Shown: piece after piece, positions 19,010-28,423 of the stretch
Numbering within the stretch: position 1 is the first letter of the stretch
How the letters are laid out: each line of letters begins with the position of its first letter
Origin: an uncultured Bacteroidota bacterium
Lineage (GTDB): Bacteria; Bacteroidota; Bacteroidia; Chitinophagales; Chitinophagaceae
NCBI GenBank assembly: GCA_903837525.1
Contig: CAILUU010000046.1
Coordinates: 1 to 64,000, forward strand
Length of the DNA stretch: 64,000 nucleotides
Reading direction: 5' to 3'
Notes under the pieces: generated by a model
The model's input: the letters and a program-made list of their open reading frames with translations, nothing else
The model's database searches: none
What the model was told of the DNA's origin: nothing
Made by a program: the position numbers and the translations under genes

Positions 19010-21292
19010 ATGAAGAGAATTAAATGTTGTACTTACTATTTTATTTTTTTCGCTTCTTTTCTTTTTTCGTGTAAAGAAGTTCCAAAACAAGAACCTGTAA
19101 AATTAAAAGACAATAGCTCTTTTGAGCAAAAAATAAATGCTTTATTACAACAAATGACCCTTGAAGAAAAAATTGGTCAAATGAATCAATATAATGGGTT
19201 TTGGGAAATTACAGGCCCTGTTCCAAAAAACGGCGATGCCAAAAAAAAATACGATCATTTAAGAAAAGGATTAGTAGGAGCTGTATTGAATGTTAAAGGC
19301 GTTAAAAACGTTCGTAAATTACAAGAAATAGCGGTTAAGGAAACAAGATTAGGGATACCACTTTTATTTGGTTTTGATGTAATTCATGGACATAAAACAC
19401 TTTTCCCTATCCCATTAGGTGAAGCTGCAAGTTGGGATTTATCCATCATTGAAAATTCGGCAAGAATAGCTGCTATAGAAGCATCAGCAGTTGGTATAAA
19501 TTGGACTTTTGCACCAATGGTAGACATTAGTAGAGATGCCCGTTGGGGTAGATGTATGGAAGGGGCAGGAGAGGATACTTATTTAGGTAGTAAAATTGGT
19601 GTTGCAAGAATAAAAGGGTTTCAAGGTACAGACTTATCTGCTAACAATACTATAGCAGCAACTGCTAAACACTTTGCTGGATATGGGTTTGCAGAGGCTG
19701 GTAGAGATTATAATACAGTAGATATTGGTACATCAACCTTATACAATATTATTTTACCAACTTTTAAAGCAGCAGTAGAAAGTGGTGTAAAAACTGTTAT
19801 GAACTCCTTTAATGTAGTAAATGGGATACCTGCAACCGGTAATAAATTTTTACAACGAGATGTTTTAAAAGAGAGTTGGAAATTTAATGGATTTGTTGTT
19901 TCTGATTGGGGTAGTGGGTTGGAAATGATTGACCATGGATTTGCTAAAGACTTAAAACAAGTTGCAGAAATAAGTGTAAACGCAGGCAGCGATATGGACA
20001 TGGAATCCTATGCCTATGTTGCTCATTTAAAAGGATTAGTTGAAACGGGTAAAGTAGATATAAAAATTATTGACGATGCCGTAAGAAGAATATTACGTGT
20101 AAAGTTTGAATTAGGATTATTTGATGATCCCTACAGATATTGTGACGAAAAAAGAGAGAAAGACTTAATTTATAATCCTACACATATAGCTGCAGCATTA
20201 GATGTTGCCAAAAAAAGTATTGTATTACTTAAAAATGAAAATCAATTTTTACCCTTAATTAAAACGCAAAATAAAATTGCTGTAATTGGCCCATTAGGTG
20301 CTGATAAAAATAGCCCATTAGGTAGTTGGCGTATAGGCTCCGACGATAGTACCGCAATATCTGTTGTAGAAGGATTAGAAAAATATTCAAACAATATTAC
20401 GTACGCAAAGGGAGCTGAGTTAGTTATTGGTAAAACCGATTTTATAAATGAAGTAAAAATTAATGAAACCGATACAACTGGTTTTTATGAAGCTATACAA
20501 CTAGCCAAAAATTCCGAAGTGGTTATTATGGTGCTAGGTGAGCATGGCTTTCAGTCTGGAGAAGGGAGAAGCAGATCAAAATTAGATTTGCCTGGCTTAC
20601 AACAACAATTATTAGAAGAAGTATATAAAGTAAATAAAAAAATAGTTCTGGTAGTAATGAGCGGTAGGCCATTAATATTAACTTGGGCAGATAAAAATAT
20701 TCCTGCAATTGTACAAACCTGGCAATTAGGCACACAAAGTGGGCATGCCATTGCACAAGTACTATTTGGCGATTATAATCCATCTGGTAAGCTTCCTATG
20801 ACTTTTCCGAGAAGTGTAGGGCAATTACCAATATATTATAATACCTACAACACCGGTAGACCAGGGCCAAAAACTGAGGTTTTTTGGAGCCATTATGGGG
20901 ATGAAAGTAATGAGCCACTTTATCCTTTTGGTTACGGCCTAAGCTATTCAACATTTAGCTACACTAACTTAAAAATAAATGACGCTGATCAAACAGCCAT
21001 AAAAGTAACGGTAACTGTAAAAAATACAAGTAAAGTAGATGGGGAAGAAGTTGCTCAATTATATATAAGAGATAAAATTGCAAGTACGGTACGCCCAATA
21101 AAAGAATTAAAAGGATTTAATAAGCTATTATTAAAAGCTGGAGAACAAAAACAACTTGAATTTATTTTAAAACCAGCTGAATTAGGTTTTTATACAAATG
21201 AAGGAAAATTTGTGCTAGAGCCAGGAGAGTTTGATATTATGGTTGGTACAAATTCCACAACAGGGTTAAAGGGTAGCTTTACATTAAAATAA
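19010..21292 (+). CDS. bglX: GH3 beta-glucosidase lipoprotein
   Basis: An exo-acting glycoside hydrolase family 3 enzyme (760 residues, the usual length for BglX). It has a lipoprotein signal (Cys21, FLFSC), the GH3 (alpha/beta)8 domain with the nucleophile Asp299 in VVSDWG, the KHFAGYG substrate motif, the GH3 C-terminal domain (VVMSGRPL) and a fibronectin-III-like end (VTVTVKNTSKVDGEEVAQLY). It would release glucose from the oligosaccharides made by the GH16 enzyme, in the periplasm. The gap to the GH16 gene is 94 bases, longer than the others in this run, so it may have its own promoter as well. Substrate within beta-glucans is inferred from context. Confidence 0.92.
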   Translation: MKRIKCCTYYFIFFASFLFSCKEVPKQEPVKLKDNSSFEQKINALLQQMTLEEKIGQMNQYNGFWEITGPVPKNGDAKKKYDHLRKGLVGAVLNVKGVKNVRKLQEIAVKETRLGIPLLFGFDVIHGHKTLFPIPLGEAASWDLSIIENSARIAAIEASAVGINWTFAPMVDISRDARWGRCMEGAGEDTYLGSKIGVARIKGFQGTDLSANNTIAATAKHFAGYGFAEAGRDYNTVDIGTSTLYNIILPTFKAAVESGVKTVMNSFNVVNGIPATGNKFLQRDVLKESWKFNGFVVSDWGSGLEMIDHGFAKDLKQVAEISVNAGSDMDMESYAYVAHLKGLVETGKVDIKIIDDAVRRILRVKFELGLFDDPYRYCDEKREKDLIYNPTHIAAALDVAKKSIVLLKNENQFLPLIKTQNKIAVIGPLGADKNSPLGSWRIGSDDSTAISVVEGLEKYSNNITYAKGAELVIGKTDFINEVKINETDTTGFYEAIQLAKNSEVVIMVLGEHGFQSGEGRSRSKLDLPGLQQQLLEEVYKVNKKIVLVVMSGRPLILTWADKNIPAIVQTWQLGTQSGHAIAQVLFGDYNPSGKLPMTFPRSVGQLPIYYNTYNTGRPGPKTEVFWSHYGDESNEPLYPFGYGLSYSTFSYTNLKINDADQTAIKVTVTVKNTSKVDGEEVAQLYIRDKIASTVRPIKELKGFNKLLLKAGEQKQLEFILKPAELGFYTNEGKFVLEPGEFDIMVGTNSTTGLKGSFTLK

Positions 21293-21294
21293 GG

Positions 21295-21329
21295 AATAAA
21301 CAGCGCTTTGGTAAAAAGTGCTGTTTATT
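21295..21329 (+). terminator. Hairpin closing the glucan utilisation locus
   Basis: A 15-bp stem (AATAAACAGCGCTTT pairing with AAAGTGCTGTTTATT, one G-U pair) just after the GH3 stop. There is no strong T-run after it, so it may act as an mRNA-end stabiliser as much as a terminator. Confidence 0.6.
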
Positions 21330-21402
21330 GGAGTATACTATTTAACATAATATTAATTATGGGAATATTAATAGTTTAATCCTGTAACAGTTAACCAATA
21401 CG

Positions 21403-21410
21403 TAAATTTG
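21403..21410 (+). promoter_or_regulatory. -7 box of the DEAD-box helicase gene
   Basis: TAAATTTG, an exact TAnnTTTG, ending 5 bases before the ATG at 21416. This spacing implies an mRNA with almost no leader. Confidence 0.55.
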
Positions 21411-21415
21411 CACAA

Positions 21416-22744
21416 ATGAACGATAATCAACTACAAATAAGCAAAATACTTAGTCATTTAGGTATAACTGAATTGAATGAAATGCAGCTAGCTGCTATAA
21501 AAGCAAACGAAGATAATAAAGACATTATTTTATTATCTGCCACAGGCTCTGGCAAAACCTTAGCATTTTTGTTGCCTTTAGTACAGGCGCTAAATCCAGA
21601 AAGTAAACATCCACAAGCATTAATAATTGTACCAAGCCGTGAGTTGGCTATACAAATAGACGATGTGTTTAGAAAAATGCAAACCGGCTTTAAAGTAACC
21701 CTTTGTTATGGTGGACATAAAAGAGAAATTGAGGAAACAAATTTAATACAAGCTCCTGCGGTAATTATTGGAACCGCTGGCCGATTGGCCGATCATATAC
21801 GTAGAGGAAACTTTAATACCGCCGAAATTTCTACCTTAATATTAGATGAGTTTGATAAGTCGTTGGATTTGGGCTTTACCGAAGAAATGGAATTTATTGT
21901 AGGCTCCTTAAAAAATGTTACCAAAAGAGTTTTAACATCGGCCACAGAATCAGTTGAAGTTCCTGCTTTTGTAGGAATTAACGAACCCATTAAACTTAAT
22001 TATTTAGCCGATAAATTAACAGATGGTTTAGGGCTAGAGATTAAAACAGTTTTTTCTGAAGATAAAGATAAAGTAGAAACCCTAGTTACTCTTCTTTGCT
22101 TTTTAGGAAATCGATCGTCTATTATATTTTGTAATCACAGAGAATCTGTAGAACGAACAAGTACATTATTAAATGAAAAAGGTATATTAAATGTATTTTA
22201 CCATGGTGGTATGGAGCAGCAAGAACGTGATGCTGCATTATGTAAATTTAGAAATGGAACAAGTGAAATTTTAGTCACAACAGACTTAGCTAGTCGTGGG
22301 TTAGATATTCCTAATATTAGAAATATTATACATTATCATTTGCCAAATGATGAGGCTACTTTTACACACCGTAATGGCAGAACTGCAAGAATGGATAGCA
22401 GCGGTACAACGTATGTTATTCATTCCGAAGAAGAAAAATTATCACACTATATAACGGAAAACGCAACACCACAAAAGCTTTTAGCACATTACGAACTACC
22501 CGATAAACCAAAATGGAGTACCCTATTTATTGGTGCAGGAAAAAAAGATAAAGTAAATAAAATTGATATTGTAGGTTTTTTTAGCAAAAAAGGTGAACTA
22601 AAACAAGAAGATATTGGCCTAATAGAAGTAAAAGACTTTTTTAGTTTTGTAGCCATTAAAAAAATAAAAGTAAATGATACCCTACATTTAATTAAGGACG
22701 AAAAAATAAAAAATAAAAAGGTAAAGATTGATATTGCTAAGTAA
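21416..22744 (+). CDS. DEAD-box RNA helicase
   Basis: An ATP-dependent RNA helicase of 442 residues, probably for ribosome assembly or RNA turnover. Motifs in order: Q-motif-like region (NEMQLAAI), Walker A ATGSGKT (42-48), PSRELA, GTAGRL, the DEAD position as DEFD (144-147), SAT near 174, and the C-terminal helicase domain with TDLASRGLDIP and HRNGRTAR. The DEFD variant and the short spacing set it apart from RhlE-type proteins such as the truncated copy at 2046-2417. The C-terminus (after about 360) is a small lysine-rich RNA-binding-like domain. It is a single-gene unit convergent with the next gene. Confidence 0.9.
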   Translation: MNDNQLQISKILSHLGITELNEMQLAAIKANEDNKDIILLSATGSGKTLAFLLPLVQALNPESKHPQALIIVPSRELAIQIDDVFRKMQTGFKVTLCYGGHKREIEETNLIQAPAVIIGTAGRLADHIRRGNFNTAEISTLILDEFDKSLDLGFTEEMEFIVGSLKNVTKRVLTSATESVEVPAFVGINEPIKLNYLADKLTDGLGLEIKTVFSEDKDKVETLVTLLCFLGNRSSIIFCNHRESVERTSTLLNEKGILNVFYHGGMEQQERDAALCKFRNGTSEILVTTDLASRGLDIPNIRNIIHYHLPNDEATFTHRNGRTARMDSSGTTYVIHSEEEKLSHYITENATPQKLLAHYELPDKPKWSTLFIGAGKKDKVNKIDIVGFFSKKGELKQEDIGLIEVKDFFSFVAIKKIKVNDTLHLIKDEKIKNKKVKIDIAK

Positions 22745-22784
22745 TTGCAATACCATTCACCATCTTAAACTTGATAAATTTCTA

Positions 22785-23993
22785 CTAATTAAAGGGGCTC
22801 CCCCACTTTCTATCAGTATACACATTATTACCAGAAAGCGTTCTTAAAAAAGCAATTAATGCATTTACTTCTTGAGCGTTAAAATTAAGCCGTTGACCAA
22901 CTCCTCCGGGAGTAAGCCTTGGATCTAAATTTGTATTGCCTGGTGCAATATTTATTGTTCCATAATGACCAATTGCATTTTGCAACGTAGCTAAATTTGC
23001 GGTGTGCATTAATGCCCCATTTTGTATACCATTATTATTTACCAAATCTCTTAAGCTTGGAGCCCTAGTTACGGTAATATCTATTCCAACTGCTGGTGCA
23101 ATTTTGCCTATAATTCCATTATTTCTAGAGTTTGGATCTATATCAAATTCTGGTGCATTATGGCAAGCATTACAACCTGCACCACCGTTCACTCTACTAC
23201 CCGTAGCATCAAATACAGGAGCTGTAATAAACAGTTGCTTACCTTGATTTTCTTGTGCTGTAAAATTTGGAAAATTTTGATTGTCATTTGCAACTTGTGC
23301 TCGCCCTACATCATATTTACTATCAAATGATTGTATGCTACGTACAAATTGTGCTAAGCATTCTTGTAATCTTGCTTCCGTTATAGTTGCATCCCCATAT
23401 ACAAATTTAAATAGCTCAGTATAGTAATTAAGCCCTTGCAATTTTGTAAGTAAATTACTTAATACTGGTCTACCATTTTGTCCGCTAAAGCCCATTTCGG
23501 CATGGTCTTGTATTGGCATCGTTGTTTGTGCTTCTAAAGTTGCTGCCCTTTCATCCCAAAAGAATTTTCGTTCTACTGCAAATCTAGAATTTATTAAACG
23601 CATACTATGTCTAGCCGTAAGTCCGCCTGCAACCCCTTTACTTGCAATAGCTGTATCGCTAAATGCAAATTCTTGTTTATGGCAACTACCACATGAAATA
23701 GTGTTATCAATACTTAAATTTTTATCATAAAACAATACTCTGCCTAAAGTGGCTTTTGTATTTGTAATTGTATTAGTACCCGTATTATCTTTATTAGGGT
23801 TTAAATAGGCAGGCCTAGCTTGGTTGGCGTAATTTTCTAAACTTGTAGGGTCAATAGTAGTGCCAAATACTGCTTTAATTGCAGCGTAAGGGTCAACAAC
23901 AACTGGCGTTGTTGTGTTATCCGATTTAGAGCAACTTACTATTACAATTAATAAAATAAAAACTGTTGCTATACTTATTTGTATTTTGGTCAT
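22785..23993 (-). CDS. Di-haem cytochrome c peroxidase family lipoprotein
   Basis: A 402-residue exported protein of the bacterial cytochrome c peroxidase / MauG family. It has an N-terminal signal with a lipobox (VIVSC), then two haem-binding CxxCH motifs: SCGSCHKQ near residue 100 and GCNACHNAP near 275. The family reduces hydrogen peroxide with electrons from small c-type cytochromes, or carries out related oxidations. Conserved blocks such as LGRVLFYDKNLS and WDERA are present. It stands alone, 64 bases from lpxK upstream and convergent with the helicase gene, so its electron partner cannot be read from the neighbours. Confidence 0.9.
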   Translation of the reverse strand: MTKIQISIATVFILLIVIVSCSKSDNTTTPVVVDPYAAIKAVFGTTIDPTSLENYANQARPAYLNPNKDNTGTNTITNTKATLGRVLFYDKNLSIDNTISCGSCHKQEFAFSDTAIASKGVAGGLTARHSMRLINSRFAVERKFFWDERAATLEAQTTMPIQDHAEMGFSGQNGRPVLSNLLTKLQGLNYYTELFKFVYGDATITEARLQECLAQFVRSIQSFDSKYDVGRAQVANDNQNFPNFTAQENQGKQLFITAPVFDATGSRVNGGAGCNACHNAPEFDIDPNSRNNGIIGKIAPAVGIDITVTRAPSLRDLVNNNGIQNGALMHTANLATLQNAIGHYGTINIAPGNTNLDPRLTPGGVGQRLNFNAQEVNALIAFLRTLSGNNVYTDRKWGSPFN

Positions 23994-24056
23994 ATAAAAT
24001 AGTTTAGGGGAATGTATTTATAATCATAAGATTAGACTTCAGATATTGGCTAAGGT

Positions 24057-25118
24057 TTAATTTACTTCTTTTTTATATGATAAAATAAAATCAACTACAA
24101 TTTTATCAAACTCCTCTCCTTGCTCAAACATAAACGAATGTTCAATAGGCAAAACATAAATTGGATAGTCTTTCAACTCTGAATCAAATTTCTGTAAGCG
24201 TACTCCATCTTTTTCAGTAGTTACTATTAGTTTATGTTGGTTCGAGATTTTGTCAAAATGATTCTTAATATCTGCTAAATCATCACTATCAAATATATGA
24301 TGATCATTATATTTTAGCATATCATAAGTACTAAATGTTTTTGCGATAAATTCTTTTATGGGACTTGGGTTTGCAATTCCGCAAACGAGTAAAATACTAG
24401 TATCACTATCTAAATTAATTTTTTGTTTAGTAAACAAATGGTAAGGATTTTTATAAATAATTTCGGTAAAAAATATTTTTTGAAAATTATTGGGTTTTAA
24501 CTCATCTGTAATTTTTTTAGATTCATCTACCGTTAAATTATTTTTACATTTTGTAACTAAAAATATGTCTGCTCTTATTTTACTACTTTTTACATCTCTT
24601 AAATCGCCAGCCGGCATCATAAAATCTCTAGTAAATAAATTATTGTATTCTGTTAATAGTATATTTAATCCTGCATTTACATATCTATGTTGAAAGGCAT
24701 CATCTAAAATAATAACTTCAGTAGCAGGTTTATCATGCAATAATTGAGGAATGGCTACTAATCTTTCTTCGCCAACAGCAACAGTAATAGTACTAAATTT
24801 TTTATGAAATTGCATGGGCTCATCTCCAATTTCTAACGCTGTTGTTTTTTCATTGGCAATAGCAAATCCTTTTGTTTTACGTTTGTAACCACGGCTAAGT
24901 GTAGCAATGTTAAATTCATCTTTTAACAAACGAATTAAATATTCCACCATGGGGGTTTTACCTGTACCACCTACAGCTAAATTGCCAACACAAATTATAG
25001 GAAAATTAAAGGAAGATGATTTTAATATTTTTTTATCGAATAACCAATTACGCAACCCTATAATTCCGCCATAGACTAATGAAATAGGTAATAATAAATA
25101 TCTAAAACTTTTAAGCAT
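24057..25118 (-). CDS. lpxK: Tetraacyldisaccharide 4'-kinase
   Basis: The lipid A pathway enzyme that phosphorylates the 4' position of the tetraacyldisaccharide 1-phosphate at the inner membrane (353 residues). The P-loop is GGTGKT at 50-55 in the family block VGNLAVGGTGKTP. An N-terminal hydrophobic helix (LLLPISLVYGGIIGLRNW) gives membrane contact, and the block VILDDAFQHRYV is typical. It is the last gene of an operon with the formyltetrahydrofolate ligase, rsmD and DUF3822 genes; the gap to the previous gene is 6 bases. It shows that the organism makes lipid A. Confidence 0.95.
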   Translation of the reverse strand: MLKSFRYLLLPISLVYGGIIGLRNWLFDKKILKSSSFNFPIICVGNLAVGGTGKTPMVEYLIRLLKDEFNIATLSRGYKRKTKGFAIANEKTTALEIGDEPMQFHKKFSTITVAVGEERLVAIPQLLHDKPATEVIILDDAFQHRYVNAGLNILLTEYNNLFTRDFMMPAGDLRDVKSSKIRADIFLVTKCKNNLTVDESKKITDELKPNNFQKIFFTEIIYKNPYHLFTKQKINLDSDTSILLVCGIANPSPIKEFIAKTFSTYDMLKYNDHHIFDSDDLADIKNHFDKISNQHKLIVTTEKDGVRLQKFDSELKDYPIYVLPIEHSFMFEQGEEFDKIVVDFILSYKKEVN

Positions 25119-25124
25119 AGTAAG

Positions 25125-25694
25125 TTAAAAAGTAAAGTTAGCATTTGGAGTAATACAATAAGTCAATTTTACATCAAATGCGTTTATGTTATCAATAACA
25201 TCAACTGGATCAAAATAACTAAAGCCTATTTTAACTACATCCTCTCTGCACTCCTTTAAAAATTTATCGTAATAGCCTTTACCATAACCTACTCTATAAC
25301 CATACGCATCAAAAGCTAATAAAGGGACTAAAATTAAATCAATTTCTTCTGGAAATAAAGGCAAGCCATCCACTGGCTCTGCTATTCCATGTTTATTTAA
25401 TTTAAAAATTGTTTCATCGTTTACACTATGACAACTCAGGGTATCATCTATTATATTTATTATTGGATAAACTATTGCTGGGTTTGGGTTTTTAAAATAA
25501 CAATAGTCTGTTATTAGTTGAGGATCAAATTCCTTATACTTTTCAAAAGGAGCATACGTCATTATCATTGAAGGTATGTCTATTGGTAATTGCTGAAATT
25601 GTATCAATAATAAATCATCTAGTTTATTTTTTTCGGTAGATGATAGAAGAATTCTTTTTTCTTTATACGTATTACGCAGCTCAGCTTTTAACAT
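25125..25694 (-). CDS. 5-formyltetrahydrofolate cyclo-ligase
   Basis: A 189-residue cytoplasmic enzyme that converts 5-formyl-THF to 5,10-methenyl-THF with ATP. The family signature is clear toward the C-terminus: DLILVPLLAFD followed by GYRVGYGKGYYDKFL, which forms the nucleotide and folate site. The N-terminal basic segment (LRNTYKEKRILLS) is typical. It sits between rsmD (2-base gap) and lpxK (6-base gap) and is surely co-transcribed with them. Length is normal. Confidence 0.93.
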   Translation of the reverse strand: MLKAELRNTYKEKRILLSSTEKNKLDDLLLIQFQQLPIDIPSMIMTYAPFEKYKEFDPQLITDYCYFKNPNPAIVYPIINIIDDTLSCHSVNDETIFKLNKHGIAEPVDGLPLFPEEIDLILVPLLAFDAYGYRVGYGKGYYDKFLKECREDVVKIGFSYFDPVDVIDNINAFDVKLTYCITPNANFTF

Positions 25695-25696
25695 TT

Positions 25697-26236
25697 TTAA
25701 TCTTGTATAAATATTGAAAATATAGTAGTGCCATAATTTCGTTCTGTTTTATATCCTTCAAATTTTTTATAATTATTTCTAGGCGTATGCTCTAATACAA
25801 ACCATCCTTTTGGGGTTAATAATTTTAGACTAAAAATTTTTTTAGGCAACTCATCAATAGTACCTAGTGCATAAGGTGGGCCAGCAAAAATAAAGTCGTA
25901 CTGCTCTGTTGTATTTTCTATAAACTTAAATACATCAGCCTTTACTACTTTAAAATTTTCAAAAACTAATTGTGCCGATGTTTTTTTAATAAAATCATAC
26001 ATCGAAGTATCTTTTTCTACAATTGTAACATCTTGCACTCCCCTACTTGCTAACTCGTAACTAATACAACCTGTACCGCCAAATAAGTCAAGCGTTTTTA
26101 GTTCCTCTATATCAAGATTATTTTGTATTACATTAAACAATCCTTCTTTAGCAATATCGGTTGTAGGCCTCGTATAAGGCATATTAGTAGGTGGCGATAT
26201 TCGTTTACCACCATGTATTCCACTAATTATACGCAT
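25697..26236 (-). CDS. rsmD: 16S rRNA (guanine-966-N2) methyltransferase
   Basis: A SAM-dependent rRNA methyltransferase of 179 residues that should modify G966 of 16S rRNA. The start RIISGIHGGKRI, the TRPTTDIAKEGLFN block and motif I LDLFGGTGCIS (49-59) identify RsmD. The catalytic motif IV, normally DPPY (or DPPF), reads GPPY at residues 119-122: the codon is GGC where GAC is expected. This Asp normally contacts the target amino group, so activity may be altered unless the change is usual in this lineage. It overlaps the end of the DUF3822 gene by 10 bases. Confidence 0.92.
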   Translation of the reverse strand: MRIISGIHGGKRISPPTNMPYTRPTTDIAKEGLFNVIQNNLDIEELKTLDLFGGTGCISYELASRGVQDVTIVEKDTSMYDFIKKTSAQLVFENFKVVKADVFKFIENTTEQYDFIFAGPPYALGTIDELPKKIFSLKLLTPKGWFVLEHTPRNNYKKFEGYKTERNYGTTIFSIFIQD

Positions 26237-27027
26237 GCTGCAAATAAAAAAGTGTGAGCAAAATAATGAGAAGGTAATGCTTGAATATCATCTACATAAT
26301 CAAACACATCAGGCAATGGTTGAAAAGAAAGGTGCTTGAAATATTTATGTAACTCATTATATAAAGCTGATTTTTCATTTATCATACCACATAGTTGTAA
26401 CTCTACTTCGTTTACATCTAACGTGTATTGTTCTGCAATAGCTAATAAGTAATAAGCCACATCATATGCATTGGCATACTCAAATTGTTGTATTACTTGT
26501 AGTTGATTTTGCTTACAGCAAAGCACACTAAATTTATTTTGATAAAAAACAATAAACAGTTTCGTTCCGCTTAAACCTGTAGTATCTGGCAATAATGAAT
26601 ATTGATGACTAATAGTGGCAAAAGGAAATTTAGTAGACATTGCCTTTTGTATAGTATATTCAATTTTGTAAATATTTTGAATAGCATGCTTATATATAAA
26701 ATCTGTTTTAAGTTGTCCTTTAAAAGTATCTCCATAAATTAATTCAATATAACTGTTTGTGGCATTAGAGTTATAAAGTACAGTAGGTACTAAAACACTT
26801 TCTTTATTATTATACACAACATCTACTTTGCTAAAATTATATTGTAGTAAATTTTCGTTAGCTAATAAATCATTCAACTCATTTAGTGTAGCTATTTGGT
26901 AAGTTGCCAACGCTGTAAATGTTTTATGCTGGAGGATAACAAATGTAAACTCGGAATTACCAATTTCAATAATCAAACGAGCTTCTGCTGAGCTATTAAA
27001 ATTATTTATATAAAAAGTTGATTTCAC
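26227..27027 (-). CDS. DUF3822 family protein
   Basis: A protein of about 266 residues of the DUF3822 family, common in Bacteroidota and regularly encoded next to rsmD; its function is unknown. The fold appears actin/ASKHA-like, with alternating strands such as KLFIVFYQNKFSVLCC, but I cannot prove this. An ATG at 27147 would extend it by 40 codons over the start of the divergent MATE gene. I prefer the GTG at 27027, which gives KSTFYINNFN at the N-terminus, the usual family length and a gap to the MATE gene. It heads an operon with rsmD, the folate ligase and lpxK. Confidence 0.75.
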   Translation of the reverse strand: MKSTFYINNFNSSAEARLIIEIGNSEFTFVILQHKTFTALATYQIATLNELNDLLANENLLQYNFSKVDVVYNNKESVLVPTVLYNSNATNSYIELIYGDTFKGQLKTDFIYKHAIQNIYKIEYTIQKAMSTKFPFATISHQYSLLPDTTGLSGTKLFIVFYQNKFSVLCCKQNQLQVIQQFEYANAYDVAYYLLAIAEQYTLDVNEVELQLCGMINEKSALYNELHKYFKHLSFQPLPDVFDYVDDIQALPSHYFAHTFLFAACV

Positions 27028-27055
27028 TAATTTAGTTTTGGCAAGTAAAATTAGA

Positions 27056-27063
27056 TATTTTTG
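27056..27063 (+). promoter_or_regulatory. -7 box of the MATE transporter gene
   Basis: TATTTTTG, an exact TAnnTTTG, ending 7 bases before the ATG at 27071. It supports that ATG over the upstream TTG at 27038, which lies before the box. Confidence 0.5.
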
Positions 27064-27070
27064 CTTACTT

Positions 27071-28423
27071 ATGGAGAGTAATGCGGTAATAAAAGATTTA
27101 AAAGTAAATGTTTCGTACAAGCAAGTACTCTCTATTGCTTTGCCCATAACGTTGGCAATGCTTATTCCACAATTAAATATGCTTACAAATAGTATATTTT
27201 TGGGGCATTTAAGTACCGAAGCTCTAGGTAATGCAGGTGTTACAGGTGTATTTTATTTAATTTTTGCGGTAGCAGGTCACGGACTAAATAATGCTTTACA
27301 AAGTGTGTTTAGCAAATATGCTGGCAGCGATAATCCAGATAAGTTTAAAACTATCTTATCGCAAGGTATACGAGTTAGTTTGCAAGTAGCCCTTTTGGGC
27401 ATTTTAATTACGCTTTTTATTGCGCCATTTATTTTGCAAAGTGTTGCCGATGAAAAGGCATATCCTCAAGAAATTAGCTTTTTAAAAATCAGAATTTTAG
27501 GATTACCCTTTTTATACCTTTTTCAAATGGGTAATGCCTTTTTAGTTGCCTCATTAAATAGTAAGTATTTAATGATTGGTTTTTTGGTAGAAGCCTTAGT
27601 AAATATTCTATTAGATTATTTGTTAATTGAAGGAAGGCACGGCTTTCCTGCAATGGGCTTTAACGGTGCAGCTTGGGCATCGGTAATTGCTGAGTTTGTA
27701 GGCATGGTTGTTGTATTTTTAGTATTAATAAAAACAGGATTAAAAAAGCAATACCACTTATTAACTAGCTATAAATACGATAAATTAATTAATAAAGAAA
27801 TTTTAAAAGTTGGAACACCCCTTGTTTTGCAATATGTAATAAGTGTAACAACTTGGTTGGTGTTTTTTATTTTTATTGAAAATTTGCATAATGCTAATGC
27901 AAAAGCTATAAGTAATACTATGCGTAATGTGTTTGGTATTATAGGTGTATTTGTATGGGCCTTTGCTGCTACAAGTAATGTTATGGTTAGTAATTTAATG
28001 GGTCAACAAAAACATGAAAAAGTTTTGGAAGCCATCAAAAAAATCACCTTATTAAGTGTATTTTTTGCTTTAGGAATGTGTGCATTAATTAATATTTTTC
28101 CTATACAGTTTTTTAAAATATTTGGACAGGGCGATGCTTTTGTACAAGAAGGAATTCCGGTAATGCGTATGGTATCATTGGGTTTACTATGTATGAGTGT
28201 GGCAAATATTTGGCTAAATGGTGTTACAGGTACGGGCAAAACAAAAATAAATTTAGCTATTGAAATAATTGCAATAACGTTGTATTTAGTGTACACTTAT
28301 ATTTTTACAAAACTGCATTATACTAGTTTGGCTATGGCTTGGAGTAACGAAATGGTATATTGGACTTCTATTTTTATAATGGCATTTACCTATTTAAAAA
28401 GCCAAAAATGGAAACCTAAATAA
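27071..28423 (+). CDS. MATE family efflux transporter
   Basis: An inner-membrane exporter of the multidrug and toxic compound extrusion family (450 residues, 12 predicted helices in two halves). The first helix block SIALPITLAMLIPQLNMLTN and the segment FLGHLSTEALGNAGVTG are typical. The family uses a sodium or proton gradient to expel drugs or metabolites. The frame extends back to a TTG at 27038, but the ATG at 27071 fits the family N-terminus and follows a promoter box closely. It is divergent from the DUF3822 operon and stands alone. Substrate unknown. Confidence 0.9.
   Translation: MESNAVIKDLKVNVSYKQVLSIALPITLAMLIPQLNMLTNSIFLGHLSTEALGNAGVTGVFYLIFAVAGHGLNNALQSVFSKYAGSDNPDKFKTILSQGIRVSLQVALLGILITLFIAPFILQSVADEKAYPQEISFLKIRILGLPFLYLFQMGNAFLVASLNSKYLMIGFLVEALVNILLDYLLIEGRHGFPAMGFNGAAWASVIAEFVGMVVVFLVLIKTGLKKQYHLLTSYKYDKLINKEILKVGTPLVLQYVISVTTWLVFFIFIENLHNANAKAISNTMRNVFGIIGVFVWAFAATSNVMVSNLMGQQKHEKVLEAIKKITLLSVFFALGMCALINIFPIQFFKIFGQGDAFVQEGIPVMRMVSLGLLCMSVANIWLNGVTGTGKTKINLAIEIIAITLYLVYTYIFTKLHYTSLAMAWSNEMVYWTSIFIMAFTYLKSQKWKPK

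Noticed and set aside
27038-27070. Earlier TTG start of the MATE transporter
   Set aside because: The codon lies upstream of an exact -7 box and the extra residues do not fit the family start.
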